Below the pieces are notes generated by a model. The model did not search any database and was not told the DNA's origin. It saw only the letters and a program-made list of their open reading frames with translations. From NCBI RefSeq assembly GCF_900142445.1, contig NZ_FRAV01000005.1, positions 62,001 to 126,000 on the forward strand: DNA of 64,000 nucleotides, written 5' to 3'. A program made the translations under genes and the position numbers. Positions 1 to 9,160 of the stretch are shown piece by piece. The number at the start of each line of letters is the position of its first letter. Position 1 is the stretch's first letter. This stretch comes from Chryseobacterium polytrichastri. GTDB lineage: Bacteria > Bacteroidota > Bacteroidia > Flavobacteriales > Weeksellaceae.

Positions 1-797
1 TAATTATTTGGATTGCTGGTAATTTTTTTGGTGAGGAAGCTATTCGCGGTGAGATCAGTAATCAGATCAGCGGAATTATGGGAACCGAAGTTTCCAAAAG
101 TGTAGAAAGCATGATTGCTGGAGCTCTAATCGACAAACAAAATATCATCATGAAAATAGTGGGGATTGGTTCCTTAGTTTTTGGTTCCACTACTCTATTT
201 TTCCAACTTCAGCATTCTCTGAACAGTCTTTGGGATGTGCAGTCTGCTCCTAAAAAAGCGTTCATTAAGTTTTTATTAGACAGGGCCAATTCATTAGGAA
301 TGATTCTTATGATTGGTTTTTTATTAATGATTACCATGATCCTATCTTCATTGATTAGTGTTTTCAATGGTATCATTACTAAATATTTCGGATTTGAAAC
401 TTATTTACTCGTAGAATTTGTAAATTTTGGAATCGGTTTTGGGCTTGTCATGCTGTTGTTTGCATTAATGTTTAAATTTCTTCCTGATGTACAAATCAGT
501 TGGAGGCCAGTTTGGAAAGGTGCTTTTTTAACAACCCTATTATTTACATTAGGTAAATTTTTATTAAGCCTCTATTTCGGAAATTTCAAACCTACTTCCG
601 CTTTTGGAACTGCGGGAACAGTGATCTTAATTATGATGTGGATCAATTACTCTTGTATGCTCGTGTTCTTTGGAGCCGAATTTACCAAGGTATACACTTA
701 TAAGAAAGGATATAAAATCATTCCTTCAAAACATGCTAAATGGAGCGCAGCAAAACTCTATGAAGAAAATAATAAAAATCAGAATACTGAAGTCTGA
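1..797 (+). CDS. YihY/BrkB family inner-membrane protein, 5'-truncated by window edge
   Basis: The reading frame is open from base 3 to the stop at 795-797, so the true start lies left of the window; the ATG at 78 is internal. The visible part has several hydrophobic segments and the family-like passages LWDVQ, GTAGTVILIMMWINYSCMLVFFGAEFTK near the end, which match the C-terminal half of YihY/BrkB (formerly mis-called RNase BN). The family consists of multi-pass inner-membrane proteins of uncertain function, sometimes linked to envelope integrity or export. The tail after the last membrane helix is polar and lysine-rich, so probably cytoplasmic. It converges on argS across a shared terminator. 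Family assignment is confident; function is not. Confidence 0.85.
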   Translation, partial: IIWIAGNFFGEEAIRGEISNQISGIMGTEVSKSVESMIAGALIDKQNIIMKIVGIGSLVFGSTTLFFQLQHSLNSLWDVQSAPKKAFIKFLLDRANSLGMILMIGFLLMITMILSSLISVFNGIITKYFGFETYLLVEFVNFGIGFGLVMLLFALMFKFLPDVQISWRPVWKGAFLTTLLFTLGKFLLSLYFGNFKPTSAFGTAGTVILIMMWINYSCMLVFFGAEFTKVYTYKKGYKIIPSKHAKWSAAKLYEENNKNQNTEV

Positions 798-810
798 TTT
801 TTGAATCTAT

Positions 811-845
811 AAAAAAGCCTCTTGAAAATATCAAGAGGCTTTTAT
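811..845. terminator. bidirectional rho-independent terminator between yihY-like gene and argS
   Basis: Perfect 10-bp stem AGCCTCTTGA (816-825) and TCAAGAGGCT (831-840), five-base loop, with an A-run before and a T-run after. It can stop transcription in both directions and sits between converging genes. Confidence 0.9.
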
Positions 846-847
846 TT

Positions 848-2614
848 TTACATTCTGTTTACGGTTCCTATTCCCAGTAATCCTAATGATTTTTGTATTG
901 TTTTTGCCGATAAATCTGATAGATTCAAACGGAACTGTCTTAAGTTATCATCCTCCAGTTTTAAAATCGGAGTGTTTTGATTTTGATAGAATGAATTATA
1001 AGATTTCACCAAATCATATACATAATTAGCAACCAATGCAGGGCTTAGTGCCTCCGCTGCTTTTTCTACTATGTTTTTATAATTAGCCAATAATACAATT
1101 AATTCTTTTTCAAATTGGTTAGCATCTACAGTAACGACTTCTTTATATTCATAGTTCGCTTTTGCCAATAAAGACTGAATACGAGCATAGGTATATTGAA
1201 TGAATGGTCCTGTATTTCCGTTAAACTCGATACTCTCTTCAGGGTTGAACAACATTTTCTTTTTAGGATCAACCTTAAGCATGAAATATTTTAAAGCACC
1301 CATTCCTATGGTTTCATAAGAAGCTTTTCTCTCTTCTTCTGCAAGCTCTTCAAGTCTTCCAATTTCTTTTGCTTTTGCTTCTGCAGTGTCATACATTTCC
1401 TGCATCAACTCATCTGCATCTACAACAGTTCCTTCACGAGATTTCATTTTTCCGTTTGGAAGTTCCACCATTCCATAAGACAAGTGAAATAATTGATCTG
1501 CCCAAGGGAATCCTAGCTTACCTAACACTTTAAATAAAACCTGGAAGTGATAATCCTGCTCGTTTCCTACTGTATAAATTAATTTCTGGATATTATTTTG
1601 TTTGAAACGTTCAACTGCTGTTCCTAAATCCTGTGTCATATACACTGATGTTCCGTCTGAACGCAACAATAATTTGTGATCCAACCCTTCATCTGTAAGA
1701 TCACACCAAACAGAACCATCTTCTTTTTGGTACAATACTCCTTTTTCCAAACCATCCTGAATAAGGTCTTTTCCTAAAATATAGGTGTTGCTTTCATACT
1801 GAACCTGATCAAAATCAACGCCTAATCTTTTGTAAGTTTCGCTAAAGCCTTCATAAACCCAAGAGTTCATTTCACTCCAAAGATTTCTTACCTTTTCGTC
1901 TCCTTTTTCCCAATCTAGAAGCATTTGTTGAGCTTCAAGAATTAATGGAGCTTCTTTTTTAGCTTGATCTTCCGTTGAACCTTGTGCAACCAATTCAGCA
2001 ATTTGTGCTTTATATTCCTGATCAAATTTTACATAATAATTTCCAACAAACTTATCTCCTTTTGTAGCGGTAGCTTCAGGAGTTTCTCCTTTTCCAAACT
2101 TTTCCCAAGCCAACATCGACTTACAAATATGAATTCCTCTGTCGTTGATAATTTGAGATTTAATCACATCATATCCGGCTTCCTTAAGAATCTGAGCAAC
2201 AGAAAAACCTAACAAGTTATTTCTTACATGCCCTAAGTGCAAAGGTTTGTTGGTATTTGGAGAAGAATATTCTACCATTACAGTAGCATCTTTCTTTTCT
2301 ATATTTGAAAAACCATCATTCACAGATCTAAATTGATCTACAAAGAATTGATTTTTAACTTTAACATTAAGGAAACCTTTAACCACATTAAAACTTTCCA
2401 ATAATTCTGTTTGAGTCGTTAAAGCATCTCCCAGCTCAACACCAATACTTTCAGGATTTTTTTTCAACTGCTTAACCAATGGAAAAGTAACAATTGTAAA
2501 ATCACCTTCAAATTCAGTTTTATTTTCCTGAACTTCCAGTTTGATGTCTTTTAATTGATATACATTTAAAATAATCTCCGAAAGTTTCTCTTCTATTATA
2601 TCTTTAATATTCAT
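848..2614 (-). CDS. argS: arginine--tRNA ligase
   Basis: This 588-residue protein is a class I aminoacyl-tRNA synthetase that charges tRNA-Arg in the cytoplasm. The N-terminal Add1-like domain (about 1-100) is followed by the HIGH-type motif HLGH at 126-129 inside SSPNTNKPLHLGHVRNN, and the KMSKS-type motif appears as KMKSREG at 389-395. The C-terminal DALR helical anticodon-binding domain ends in the usual short hydrophobic tail (LLGIGTVNRM). Length fits the family. It stands alone on the minus strand between two terminators. A -7-like box TATATTTG lies 64-71 bases upstream of the start. No oddities were seen. Confidence 0.97.
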   Translation of the reverse strand: MNIKDIIEEKLSEIILNVYQLKDIKLEVQENKTEFEGDFTIVTFPLVKQLKKNPESIGVELGDALTTQTELLESFNVVKGFLNVKVKNQFFVDQFRSVNDGFSNIEKKDATVMVEYSSPNTNKPLHLGHVRNNLLGFSVAQILKEAGYDVIKSQIINDRGIHICKSMLAWEKFGKGETPEATATKGDKFVGNYYVKFDQEYKAQIAELVAQGSTEDQAKKEAPLILEAQQMLLDWEKGDEKVRNLWSEMNSWVYEGFSETYKRLGVDFDQVQYESNTYILGKDLIQDGLEKGVLYQKEDGSVWCDLTDEGLDHKLLLRSDGTSVYMTQDLGTAVERFKQNNIQKLIYTVGNEQDYHFQVLFKVLGKLGFPWADQLFHLSYGMVELPNGKMKSREGTVVDADELMQEMYDTAEAKAKEIGRLEELAEEERKASYETIGMGALKYFMLKVDPKKKMLFNPEESIEFNGNTGPFIQYTYARIQSLLAKANYEYKEVVTVDANQFEKELIVLLANYKNIVEKAAEALSPALVANYVYDLVKSYNSFYQNQNTPILKLEDDNLRQFRLNLSDLSAKTIQKSLGLLGIGTVNRM

Positions 2615-2677
2615 GTATCCTATTTATTTTTTCATGGCTGTATGGAATAGCCGTATTTCGTCTTAAATTTCAAAATA

Positions 2678-2685
2678 CAAATATA
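2678..2685 (-). promoter_or_regulatory. candidate -7 box of the argS promoter
   Basis: Reads TATATTTG on the minus strand, matching the Bacteroidota TAnnTTTG box, 64 bases upstream of argS. No clear TTG -33 element at the preferred spacing, so this is a partial match. Confidence 0.5.
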
Positions 2686-2692
2686 CGGAAAT

Positions 2693-2718
2693 AAAAAAAC
2701 CGCCCGGAGGCGGTTTTT
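2693..2718. terminator. terminator after the susCD-lipoprotein operon
   Basis: GC-rich stem CCGCC (2700-2704) and GGCGG (2709-2713) with a four-base loop, flanked by an A-run on the left and a T-run on the right. On the minus strand it ends in a T-run and lies 20 bases past the lipoprotein stop codon. Confidence 0.88.
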
Positions 2719-2737
2719 AATATGAATGTTAAATAAA

Positions 2738-3178
2738 TTAAAATTTTCTATAAACTAAGATTCCTTCATCATTTCCGGGTACATTATCTAAATTTTTACT
2801 ATTATCATTAATTCGAAGTTCTGTATCAGAATATGAATTAACTTTTTTAGTTAGTGTTTTAGTAGCTCCGGATTCAATATAAGTTAGTATTAAAGTACTT
2901 AAATTATCATACTTCCAGTTCCCTTCAAATGAATCCAATGTATTACAATTACCCGAGTCTGAAAGACCATATCTTTCATATACTCCAGAGAAATCTGTAT
3001 TGATTAATAACTGCCCCTTACTCTCACATTCGTTTAACATAATATCCTTACCTCTAAAAATATACTTATAAGGTTTCCAGTTCCCATTGATACTGGTGTT
3101 TTCTACAATAACATTAGGTTCATCAGTTGAGCATGAAACCATTCCCAATAAAAGGAAAATGACAATAATATACTTCAT
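2738..3178 (-). CDS. lipocalin-like outer lipoprotein
   Basis: 146 residues with a lipoprotein signal peptide: hydrophobic stretch IIVIFLLLGMV and lipobox MVSC, so Cys16 becomes the lipidated N-terminus. The body (about 30-146) begins with NGNWKPYKY and continues as alternating short strands with GNWKY and a final ILVYRKF, the look of the lipocalin-like families common as Bacteroidota lipoproteins. The start lies 56 bases beyond the susD stop with no terminator between, and a strong terminator follows, so it is probably the last gene of the susC-susD operon. A role as an accessory surface binding protein is inference. No catalytic motif is visible. Confidence 0.7.
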   Translation of the reverse strand: MKYIIVIFLLLGMVSCSTDEPNVIVENTSINGNWKPYKYIFRGKDIMLNECESKGQLLINTDFSGVYERYGLSDSGNCNTLDSFEGNWKYDNLSTLILTYIESGATKTLTKKVNSYSDTELRINDNSKNLDNVPGNDEGILVYRKF

Positions 3179-3233
3179 ATAACATACTTTTCATTATCCA
3201 AACAAAATAGTTGTCGGATTATTATTAGCTAAT

Positions 3234-4694
3234 TTAAAATTTATCCCAAAAGACTTTTGTTGACACTTTATCTCCACCAATCTTTGTAGCAGCAGCGTTT
3301 ACGTTTGTAGCATTTAAAAGATACTCTTGGTCAGAATATCTCATTCTTACCGGTACTGCTTCAACAACAGAGTTAGTTGGATTCACAAACACAGGGAAAT
3401 CTAATCTTCTAGTAAAATTCCAAGCTTGGAAACCTTTATTAAACATCGCAACCCATGATTGTTCTCCTAGAGATTTTTTCCAATTGGCAGCGTTATAAGG
3501 ATTAGCAGCGATATAAGCTGTTGCACTTGTGCTGCTTACCCCATATTCTGTCATAGAGGCCATAATAGCATCCGCATACAAAGCAGGAGCGGTACCTCCA
3601 ACATTAAATCCTCTCTGTGCTGCTTCAGCTCTTAAAAATAAAATCTCAGTGTAATCTAATAAATACCCCTGTGCATTTTCTCCTGTAATAGCACTGGTAA
3701 AATGAGAATAATTACTGAATGGGTTTTGTCTAGCATATACCCCTCCAATATAAGCACCTCCAACAGTTGTAAACCAGGCTGCTCTTCTTGGGTCAACAGT
3801 AGTATTCATAAAGTTTACCAAAACATCTGAAGGAACAAAATCATTTCTACCAGATTGTATTACATCCTGATAAACCGGATTTGAAAATTGTCCTGAAGGA
3901 AATGTATGTAATCCAAAATTATCTTCTGGTCCTGTAAATAACCCATTTGTAAATGCTGCTTCCGCATATGTTTTAGCTAATGCAGGCTCTACATCTGATA
4001 GAGTAACGGCCATTCTAAATTTTAAAGAATTCCCCATTTTTCTCCATTTAGTCATATCTCCTTTATAGATAAAATCATTTGAGTATCCTGTTGCAGTAGT
4101 ATTGATCATTGCAAGAGCAGCATCAATTCTTTTGATCAGATCCAAATAAATTACTTTGGCATCATCATAAGGAATCTCTGCAGACCCTGGATTTTCCGGG
4201 GTAGCCTTTAATGCTCCAAAATAAGGAATATCTCCATAGGTATCAACTAAATTAGCCCAAGCATACACATTCACCAATTCTATCATGGCAAGGTTATTAC
4301 TTTTTTGATCAGGAGTTCCTCCTTCTGTACCTAAAAATTTCTTTGCATCTCTTAGTGCCGATAAAACCCCAGGAGAATTAATTATAGCAGAAGAAGATGC
4401 CATCATATAATTATAATGATTTCTTGGAATGGGTCTTGAGGACATATTATATCTACTTTCACCAATATAAGTTGTCTGAGACCACTGTTGGGTAAAGAAC
4501 CTAGAAATATTACGATTAACATTAGTTGTCATTAACTGATCAAGCAAAACCTGTTCTGCACTAGCGAAAAGCACACCAGAAGGAACTTCTGACGGATGTT
4601 TCGGATCTTCATTCAAAGATGTTATATCTCTTTCACAAGAGGTGAGCGTCAATACTAATGAAGCAAAACCTAGTATTAAAAATATTTTTTTCAT
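3234..4694 (-). CDS. SusD/RagB-family outer-membrane lipoprotein
   Basis: 486 residues with signal peptide and lipobox (LTSC, Cys20) followed by ERDITSLNEDPKHPSEVPSG, a typical SusD_2-type mature start. SusD proteins are lidded, TPR-rich surface lipoproteins that sit on the SusC barrel and help capture substrate. Helical TPR-like regions and the passages NLVDTYGDIPYFGAL and AEIPYDDAKVIYLDLIKRIDAAL support the family. Its start follows the susC stop by 7 bases, so the two are co-transcribed and translationally close. No glycoside hydrolase or protease sits in the operon, so the substrate (glycan, peptide or other) cannot be read from context. Confidence 0.93.
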   Translation of the reverse strand: MKKIFLILGFASLVLTLTSCERDITSLNEDPKHPSEVPSGVLFASAEQVLLDQLMTTNVNRNISRFFTQQWSQTTYIGESRYNMSSRPIPRNHYNYMMASSSAIINSPGVLSALRDAKKFLGTEGGTPDQKSNNLAMIELVNVYAWANLVDTYGDIPYFGALKATPENPGSAEIPYDDAKVIYLDLIKRIDAALAMINTTATGYSNDFIYKGDMTKWRKMGNSLKFRMAVTLSDVEPALAKTYAEAAFTNGLFTGPEDNFGLHTFPSGQFSNPVYQDVIQSGRNDFVPSDVLVNFMNTTVDPRRAAWFTTVGGAYIGGVYARQNPFSNYSHFTSAITGENAQGYLLDYTEILFLRAEAAQRGFNVGGTAPALYADAIMASMTEYGVSSTSATAYIAANPYNAANWKKSLGEQSWVAMFNKGFQAWNFTRRLDFPVFVNPTNSVVEAVPVRMRYSDQEYLLNATNVNAAATKIGGDKVSTKVFWDKF

Positions 4695-4701
4695 TATTAA
4701 T

Positions 4702-7662
4702 TTAGAATTTAAAAGTTATATCAATACCTATGTCACGCGTCGTTGGTAACGAACCTATAGACTGCCCCTTAGAAGCTAGGCCATTACCTTCTCCTGTTTC
4801 AGGATCTGCATATGGTAAATTTTTGTGAATAATCCAAAGGTTTCTTCCAACAAGAGAAATTTTAGCATCTCGAATAGAAGTATTTGCCAATAGAGATTTT
4901 GGTAAGTTATATCCTATACTTGCCTCTCTTAATTTTACATAAGAAGCATCATACACAAATCTCTTCTGAGGCATAACATTATATCCATCAACATTTCCAC
5001 TTATCCCAGGATCACTTGTAGGGGTAGTATTGACGTTTCCATTAGGGTTAACTCCTGGATTAATTACACCACTTTCTCTATAATCAGCTGTTTCTCTATA
5101 AAGTCCCCCCTCTATTCCATATGCCATATCTGCAGAATATACACTTCCACCTTGCTTCACGTCAATAAGGAATGTGAAAGAGAAATCTTTGTAGCGAAAA
5201 CTATTTCTAATCCCTCCAATCCAATCTGGTGTAATATTACCTATTACCTGATTATTATTTATTAAATAATTCCCCGTAGTTTCATCAACTACTTTTTGGC
5301 CATTCGCATCATATACAAAGTCCGATCCTACTAAAGCACCAAAAGCTTGACCAACACGAGCATTAAGAGATACTCCATTTTGATAAGTCGCCAATAGATA
5401 ATTCTGAGAATTTCCGTTTAATGAAATTACCTTATTTTGATTCTTAGACCAGTTTACGTCAACATCCCATGTAAAATTACTCGTTTTAATAGGTGTACCA
5501 TTTAACTGCACTTCAACTCCTGTATTATCAATCTGTCCTGCATTTACCAAGAAAGTTCTATACCCTGTAGAAGAAGAAACAGGAAGGTTAATAATTTGAT
5601 CAAACGTTCTTGTCTTATATACTGCAACATCAAAACCTAATCTATTTTTTAAGAATTTAGCCTCCATACCAAATTCAGTTTCCTTAGATCTCTGAGGTTT
5701 TAAATTGGGATTAGCTAGGAAATAAGGCTGATTAAATAATCCTCCACCTCTAGCTTTAAATGTATTTTGTAGTCTGTAATTAGTTGTAGAAGAACCTACC
5801 TCTGCATAATTTCCTCTTATTTTCCAAAAGCTTAACCAAGACGGTTTCCATAATTCTGAAAGAATTACAGATCCAGTAGCTGAATAATAATCATAGGTGT
5901 TGTTCGCACTTGGAAGGTTCGAGCTTCTATCCACTCTATAAGTTCCATCAACATACAAGAAATTCTTATATCCAAAAGAAGCTGTTCCATATACACTTGA
6001 AGTAACAAATTTCGCATAAGTCTCATCAGGAGCAAGCATTGCACCTAAAGAATTAGACAATGCAAACAAGCCTGGTTTAGACAAACCTCCTTCTGTACTA
6101 GCATATACATTATCTATTAAATTTCTTCTAACATTTCCTCCAACAATACCACTCACATTCAGATCAGAAGTAATATCGAATTTATAATTAGCAATTAAAT
6201 CAAAATTGGTTTCTGTATTCTTCACATTAGTTCTTGCATATCCTGAACCAACAGTTTGTCCAGATGCTCCAAAAACCTGAGGGATGGATCCGTTCATTAA
6301 CCTTTCTTCAATAACCATTTGTAGATCATCGTAGGATACTTTACCGGTAATACCAAAGTTTTTAGAAATGTCATATTTTAACTGAGCATAAGAAAATGTT
6401 CTTGTTCTATTATCCGATTGATAGTTCTGATACCTTTGGAAATAAGGATTATTCCAGTATTGAGGTGTTCCATTTTCAGGTGAAGTTCTATTCCATGAGA
6501 CATTACTATTTCCATTATTGGCATAAGCATCTCTTAATGCTAAAACATCTACATTGGTTTGCCACCACTGTCTAAATCCAGAAACAATATTATCGGAATA
6601 TCCTGTTTCGTTTCTCCCTTTTGTATCTTGTAATGTCAGGGTAGAAAAAACCGATGCATGCAATTTATCTGTGAAATCATAATTAAACTTTGCAGATACC
6701 GTATTTTTTCTTAGTTCAGAATTTGGTAATAAACCATTAGAAAGCATATTGGTATAAGACAATGAAATATTAGATTTCTTATCACCTTTTTCAAGGCTAA
6801 CGGTATTAACGTAGGTAGTTGGTGTCTCAAAAAACTTGACAGGTCCATTTTTAGCGGCTACCCAAGGAGTTGCTTTTCCATAATTTGGAGAAGACGGATC
6901 AAAAGAATCCCATTGATATACTAGCAAATTAGGGTCAAATTTAGGTCCATAAGAAGCATCATCTCCGAAGTTAGCATAGTTATATCCTCCAGGACCTGGA
7001 TCTTCATTCCAAGACTGTCCTCCATATCCAGCCCCATATTTATTCTGATATTTTGGAAAAGTTGATTTATCTACGAAACCTGCAGTAATTCCAGAGGTAA
7101 GGGTAACTCCCCAGCTTCCATCATCTTTTCCTCTTCCGTTTTTAGTAACAATTAAGATAACCCCATCACTTCCTCTCTCACCATATAAAGCAGACGCTGC
7201 AGCTCCTTTAAGTACATTGATAGACTCTATATCCTCTTGGTTAATATCTGAAAGGAAGTTTCCATAATCAAATGGACCTCCAGTTGCTGTATTGTTATTA
7301 ACGGGTGAACCATCAATTACAATTAGTGGGGACCCTCCGGATAAAGATTTATAACCTCTGATAAGTAAGTTGGAAGATCCACCGAAATTATTATTCGTAT
7401 TCACCTGTAAACCAGCTACCTTACCAGAAAGAAGTGCCGCTACGTTACCTGTATTTGTGGTGCCGCCAGTTAATTCTGCAGCTTTAACTTCTTCCGAAGC
7501 ATATCCAAGAGACTTTTTTTCTCTTTTAATACCCAGTGCAGTTACTACCACACCTTCGATGTCCTGTGTTCTTACGGTATCTTTCTTCTTTTGCTGAGCA
7601 TTCGCTACAGCTAGGGATGACGATATTACTAAGACAAGCACACCTGCTGTTAGTTTCTTCAT
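4702..7662 (-). CDS. SusC/RagA-family TonB-linked outer-membrane transporter
   Basis: 986 residues. A signal peptide (about 1-23, ending NAQ) is followed by a short linker, then DIEGVVVTALGIKREKKSLGYASEEV, the TonB-box and plug start of SusC proteins, with the plug around 50-180 (IRGYKSLSGGSPLIVIDG, GAAASALYGERGSDGVILI) and a beta-barrel to the C-terminal Phe (IDITFKF). The usual N-terminal carboxypeptidase-regulatory-like domain is missing, as in many flavobacterial SusC proteins. It imports a bound substrate using TonB energy, with SusD downstream acting as lid. About 450 bp of AT-rich non-coding DNA lies upstream. No anti-sigma factor or hybrid sensor gene is adjacent to indicate regulation. 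Confidence 0.95.
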   Translation of the reverse strand: MKKLTAGVLVLVISSSLAVANAQQKKKDTVRTQDIEGVVVTALGIKREKKSLGYASEEVKAAELTGGTTNTGNVAALLSGKVAGLQVNTNNNFGGSSNLLIRGYKSLSGGSPLIVIDGSPVNNNTATGGPFDYGNFLSDINQEDIESINVLKGAAASALYGERGSDGVILIVTKNGRGKDDGSWGVTLTSGITAGFVDKSTFPKYQNKYGAGYGGQSWNEDPGPGGYNYANFGDDASYGPKFDPNLLVYQWDSFDPSSPNYGKATPWVAAKNGPVKFFETPTTYVNTVSLEKGDKKSNISLSYTNMLSNGLLPNSELRKNTVSAKFNYDFTDKLHASVFSTLTLQDTKGRNETGYSDNIVSGFRQWWQTNVDVLALRDAYANNGNSNVSWNRTSPENGTPQYWNNPYFQRYQNYQSDNRTRTFSYAQLKYDISKNFGITGKVSYDDLQMVIEERLMNGSIPQVFGASGQTVGSGYARTNVKNTETNFDLIANYKFDITSDLNVSGIVGGNVRRNLIDNVYASTEGGLSKPGLFALSNSLGAMLAPDETYAKFVTSSVYGTASFGYKNFLYVDGTYRVDRSSNLPSANNTYDYYSATGSVILSELWKPSWLSFWKIRGNYAEVGSSTTNYRLQNTFKARGGGLFNQPYFLANPNLKPQRSKETEFGMEAKFLKNRLGFDVAVYKTRTFDQIINLPVSSSTGYRTFLVNAGQIDNTGVEVQLNGTPIKTSNFTWDVDVNWSKNQNKVISLNGNSQNYLLATYQNGVSLNARVGQAFGALVGSDFVYDANGQKVVDETTGNYLINNNQVIGNITPDWIGGIRNSFRYKDFSFTFLIDVKQGGSVYSADMAYGIEGGLYRETADYRESGVINPGVNPNGNVNTTPTSDPGISGNVDGYNVMPQKRFVYDASYVKLREASIGYNLPKSLLANTSIRDAKISLVGRNLWIIHKNLPYADPETGEGNGLASKGQSIGSLPTTRDIGIDITFKF

Positions 7663-8117
7663 ATCAAATTATTTTTGTACCCTACAAATTTGTAAAACTT
7701 TATTAAGAACACAAAGAAAAATGTTAATAAATTATAAACTATTCAAATATTACCAATAAAAACACAATTAAAAATATTAAATAATGTTAAAAAATAAAAT
7801 ATTAACAAAAATACAGCATTTAAATATCACTTTTATTTGAAATATGGCAACAATAATTATTATAGGTTTTATCTATATAAACACAATGAAAAAACACAAT
7901 TTATAACTGGCTAACAACATGTTATGAATTAAATATAAAATTTAAAATATATTTAATTAAAATTATCAATGCGATGCATATAATTTTTTTTTCTAAAAAA
8001 ACACTTAAACCTTACTAGCTTACTACATAAAAAATATAACTCGCGGTAATAATATAGATCTCATAAAGCTTATTTTTTTAATTTTACATCTTAAATTTTT
8101 ACAAAGAAATTATTTTC
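7663..8117. other. AT-rich divergent intergenic region susC / rnhB
   Basis: 455 bases without a coding frame, extremely AT-rich, with poly-A/T tracts. On the minus strand CAAATTTG preceded at 19 bases by TTTG (about 7688-7720) is a weak promoter candidate for susC. Nothing else recognisable. Confidence 0.5.
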
Positions 8118-8702
8118 ATGGATTTAATAAAAAGCTGGTCAAACTCTTATATCGAAGCAGGATGTGATGAAGTAGGAAGAGGGTGTTTATGTGGGCCGGT
8201 AGTAGCAGCCGCTGTCATTTTAGATGATAATTTTAAGCAAAATTTAGTTAATGATTCTAAAAAGTTAAATTTCAAAACTAGGATGGAGCTTGACAGCTAT
8301 ATTAAAGACAATGTTAAAAATTATGCTATTGCAGAATTATCACCAGAATTTATAGATCAACACAATATACTGAATGCAAGCATTCACGCAATGCACAGAG
8401 CATTAGACCAGTTAACAATAAGACCAGAGCTTATTTTGGTAGACGGAAACAAGTTTCATCCCTACAATTACATTCCTCATCAATGTATTATAAAAGGAGA
8501 TTCAAAAGTGTTATCCATTGCGGCGGCATCTATTTTAGCAAAAAATTATAGAGACAGATTGATGATTGAGCTGCATGAAGAATACCCTGAATATGGATGG
8601 AATACCAACTTTGGATACGCTACTAAGAAACATCAGGAAGCCCTCATAAAGCATGGTCCCACAAAGCACCATAGACAATCTTTCAGACTTAAGTACGATT
8701 AA
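8118..8702 (+). CDS. rnhB: ribonuclease HII
   Basis: 194 residues, near the family length. RNase HII cuts RNA in RNA-DNA hybrids and starts ribonucleotide excision repair. The active site is visible: Asp17-Glu18 in CDEVGRG, and Asp109 in LILVDGNKF, with the conserved SKKL (about 46-49) and AAASILAKNYRD (about 134-145) blocks. The C-terminal passage YGWNTNFGYATKKHQEAL is also typical. It is a single plus-strand gene, divergent from susC. No oddities. Confidence 0.96.
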   Translation: MDLIKSWSNSYIEAGCDEVGRGCLCGPVVAAAVILDDNFKQNLVNDSKKLNFKTRMELDSYIKDNVKNYAIAELSPEFIDQHNILNASIHAMHRALDQLTIRPELILVDGNKFHPYNYIPHQCIIKGDSKVLSIAAASILAKNYRDRLMIELHEEYPEYGWNTNFGYATKKHQEALIKHGPTKHHRQSFRLKYD

Positions 8703-8848
8703 AGGGTTATTGCATAAGAGACGGAAAGATTCAAGTTAGCCCTTGGTTTTAAATTTGTCTATCCTACAAAACCCCATCATTAATCTATTAAAAACACAGT
8801 ATTATATTACAAATTTTAAATATTTTTCAATAAATCAAAACAAAACAT

Positions 8849-8876
8849 TTGAAATAGATATTTTTATTTATATTTG
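8849..8876 (+). promoter_or_regulatory. consensus flavobacterial promoter for the double-glycine peptide gene
   Basis: TTG at 8849-8851, a 17-base spacer, then TATATTTG at 8869-8876. This is the full TTG-N17-TAnnTTTG pattern. Predicted start of transcription is near 8882, giving a leader of about 70 bases before the ATG at 8953. Confidence 0.8.
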
Positions 8877-8952
8877 AATCATAAAGATTCTATAGTTTTT
8901 CTGAATTTTCAAGAAATCTAAAGAATAATCTTAACCACCAAAAAATAAAAAT

Positions 8953-9090
8953 ATGAAAAACATTGCAAAATTTACAAATGTTAAGTTAATTAACAGAAAT
9001 CAGTTAAAGCAAATTATGGGTGGGCGAATCTGTGCTTGTGGCACACCTTGTCCAGACATGAATCAACCACCTCCAAAACCTTGTAATTAA
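8953..9090 (+). CDS. double-glycine leader peptide (bacteriocin-like / modified-peptide precursor)
   Basis: A 45-codon gene. The first 24 residues, MKNIAKFTNVKLINRNQLKQ followed by IMGG, look like a double-glycine export leader (the LxxIxGG pattern of bacteriocin and Bacteroidota natural-product precursors). The predicted mature peptide starts RICACGTPCPDM and ends NQPPPKPCN: 21 residues with four cysteines and a proline run. A consensus promoter lies upstream and a strong hairpin terminator downstream, so it is a free-standing transcription unit. No peptidase-containing ABC transporter, radical SAM enzyme or immunity gene is nearby, so processing would rely on genes elsewhere. The gene call is solid; whether the product is a bacteriocin, a signal or a modified peptide is open. 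Confidence 0.78.
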   Translation: MKNIAKFTNVKLINRNQLKQIMGGRICACGTPCPDMNQPPPKPCN

Positions 9091-9108
9091 AAATATTTTA
9101 ATTACAAG

Positions 9109-9141
9109 AAAAAAGAGAAGCAATAATTGCTTCTCTTTTTG
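9109..9141. terminator. bidirectional terminator between leader-peptide gene and yidC
   Basis: Stem GAGAAGCAA (9115-9123) and TTGCTTCTC (9127-9135) with a three-base loop, A-run on the left and T-run on the right. Serves both converging genes. Confidence 0.9.
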
Positions 9142-9160
9142 TTATAATAAATTGTTGTTA

